The translations under genes and the position numbers were made by a program. The notes beneath the pieces were generated by a model. That model saw only the letters and a program-made list of their open reading frames with translations. It made no database searches and had not been told where the DNA came from. DNA of 64,000 nucleotides from Cryoendolithus antarcticus (lineage: Eukaryota > Ascomycota > Dothideomycetes > Cladosporiales > Cladosporiaceae). The stretch covers positions 992,001-1,056,000 of the forward strand of contig NAJO01000012.1 in the NCBI GenBank assembly GCA_002077065.1, read 5' to 3'. Positions within the stretch are counted from its first letter, which is position 1; each line of letters opens with the position of its first letter. Shown piece after piece: positions 62,948 to 64,000 of this stretch.

Positions 62948-64000
62948 TCACCCGTCCAGCTTGTTGCCGTTCACGTCCTGGAAGTCATCCCAGCCCTCAA
63001 GCTCTGTGAGAGGCACTTTGACGAGCTGATGCGTAACAGCTCCCTAGTCCACGAAATCAGCCACCTGTACGTCGAAACAGCAACCGCAGCACACGTCACT
63101 TACATCATCGAGTACAAGTCTCGTCTGGCGGATAGCATAGCCTCTCCACTTCGGTATAGCATAGATCCAGAAGTAGTAGTACACGCCGCACAGGCCAATG
63201 CTGCTCCATTGTCAGCCCTGTTGCACAAACATACATATCTCAAGCGTGGTACTTACATGACTAATCCTACAACACAGTATGTAGCATACCAGAAGCTAAC
63301 ATCTCCGCCGTTCCTGCCCCCCTTCTGAGGGTACCAAGGCATGACCAGCAGGAAGACCTTGGTCAAGATGTACAAGGCAATGCCGATGTCCCAAGCCTTA
63401 AACGGAGCGCGACAAAGTCCGATCTTCTTGCGCTGATAGCGAATGAAGTATAGGCCGATAGACATCAGGAAGAGGAACGCAGAGTCCGGGTAGTTTTGCA
63501 AGTCGACGACAAAGTTAAAGGCATCTCCAGCAGGCGGTGCAATGATCTCGCAAGAGCGTCAGTAGGGTAAAAGCAGCGGAGACTTCGCATCGCGTACATT
63601 AGAGCTGTCATGCTCCACTTGAGGACGTATGGCCCGATCGGAGTGCCGAATGGCTTCGTTGTCACCCAAAATTTCGGGTAAGGGAGTACGCCTTGCCTAC
63701 CGATCTCTCGAATCACGCGAGACTGGCCGATCAAGACTGTGATAAGATTTCTCAACGCCGAGAGAATGACGAGGATCTTGAGACCCTTCGCGGCTTTCGC
63801 ACCGAACACTGCGCTAAGGAAAAGGCTAGCGGCGGTGGTCTTGGATGTTGCGATCTCTTCCTTGGGCACTAGTACACACAGTCAGCATGAAGTGAGAAGA
63901 TGAGGATGAGAACACCAACCTGCTGCAAAGTACGCAATGTTGCACAGCATGTACAGGATAGAAATTACTAGCAAGGAAAGCGGAGCGATGCGCTTCATGG
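62948..64000 (-). CDS. MUP1-like methionine/L-amino-acid permease, 3' part (gene runs off the window)
   Basis: Exons seen: 62948..63043, 63104..63200, 63257..63546, 63598..63868 and 63920..64000 (5' end beyond the window). The recovered protein runs MKRIAPLSLLVISILYMLC, then VPKEEIATSKTTAASLFLS, RNLITVLIGQSRVIREIGRQG, PFGTPIGPYVLKWSMTALM, IIAPPAGDAFNFVVDLQNYP, and ends AIRQTRLVLDDGAVTHQL to NGNKLDG. This is the C-terminal half of the APC/LAT-type Mup1 family, a plasma-membrane importer of methionine and related amino acids. Three of the four introns keep frame. The one between 63546 and 63598 does not: the only GT-AG pair is 51 bp and leaves the downstream frame off by one. Either splicing is unusual or a single-base change is present. 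Confidence 0.85.

Overview
This is nuclear DNA of a filamentous ascomycete (Pezizomycotina). Nearly every split gene has introns of 45-65 bp with GTRNGY-type donors, CTNAC-like branch points and YAG acceptors. There is no operon-style spacing, and the genes are typically fungal: POB3 and NNF1 in their fungal forms, a plant-type class II DAHP synthase, a GH28 polygalacturonase and a DODA-type dioxygenase. The gene set suggests Dothideomycetes, but that is an inference and not a sequence match. Several long open frames have no ATG at their 5' edge, so I placed starts at the first supported ATG or rebuilt them by splicing.

Layout. 0-1.2 kb: SMP-30/gluconolactonase. 1.2-6.1 kb: a long gene-free stretch with one strong hairpin, upstream of a Gln-rich bZIP factor (6.15-8.0 kb). 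8.4-14.0 kb: two divergent genes for large, basic, disordered proteins, one ending in a BRCT domain. 14.4-18.2 kb: an HYPK-like NatA partner, class II DAHP synthase and a Trm61-type tRNA methyltransferase. 18.3-19.4 kb: a decayed small secreted protein gene and a cluster of inverted repeats. 19.4-25.2 kb: an OXNAD1-like oxidoreductase, the FACT subunit POB3 and an AAAP amino-acid transporter. 26-32.5 kb: a membrane-anchored protein with the aspartic-protease fold, a polygalacturonase and a Dcr2-like phosphatase. 32.9-38.1 kb: a 6PGDH-like dehydrogenase, QRI7 and a patatin-like lipase. 38.2-43.6 kb: enoyl-CoA hydratase/isomerase, an MFS transporter, a small orphan protein and a DODA-type dioxygenase. 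43.8-50.6 kb: kinetochore NNF1, a Myb-like protein, a CDF metal transporter and an ALDH-like pseudoenzyme. 51.4-64 kb: a 1601-residue methyltransferase-domain protein, ABHD12-like hydrolase, a mitochondrial SDR, a mitochondrial membrane orphan and the 3' part of a MUP1-like permease that runs off the window.

The genes do not form one pathway or an obvious secondary-metabolite cluster. Recurring themes are proteins with likely mitochondrial presequences (Trm61-like, OXNAD1-like, QRI7, CDF, SDR, the 158-residue orphan), chromatin and chromosome proteins (BRCT protein, POB3, NNF1, Myb-like), and two proteins that keep an enzyme fold but have lost catalytic residues (ALDH-like, aspartic-protease-like).

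The most unusual observations are a POB3 start codon that exists only after splicing (AT^G), the two pseudoenzymes, the BRCT protein with SUMO-interaction-like motifs and an internal repeat, a secreted-protein pseudogene, and a one-base frame conflict at a splice junction of the MUP1-like permease. I found no convincing previously undescribed multi-gene system, tRNA, rRNA, intact transposon or CRISPR array.
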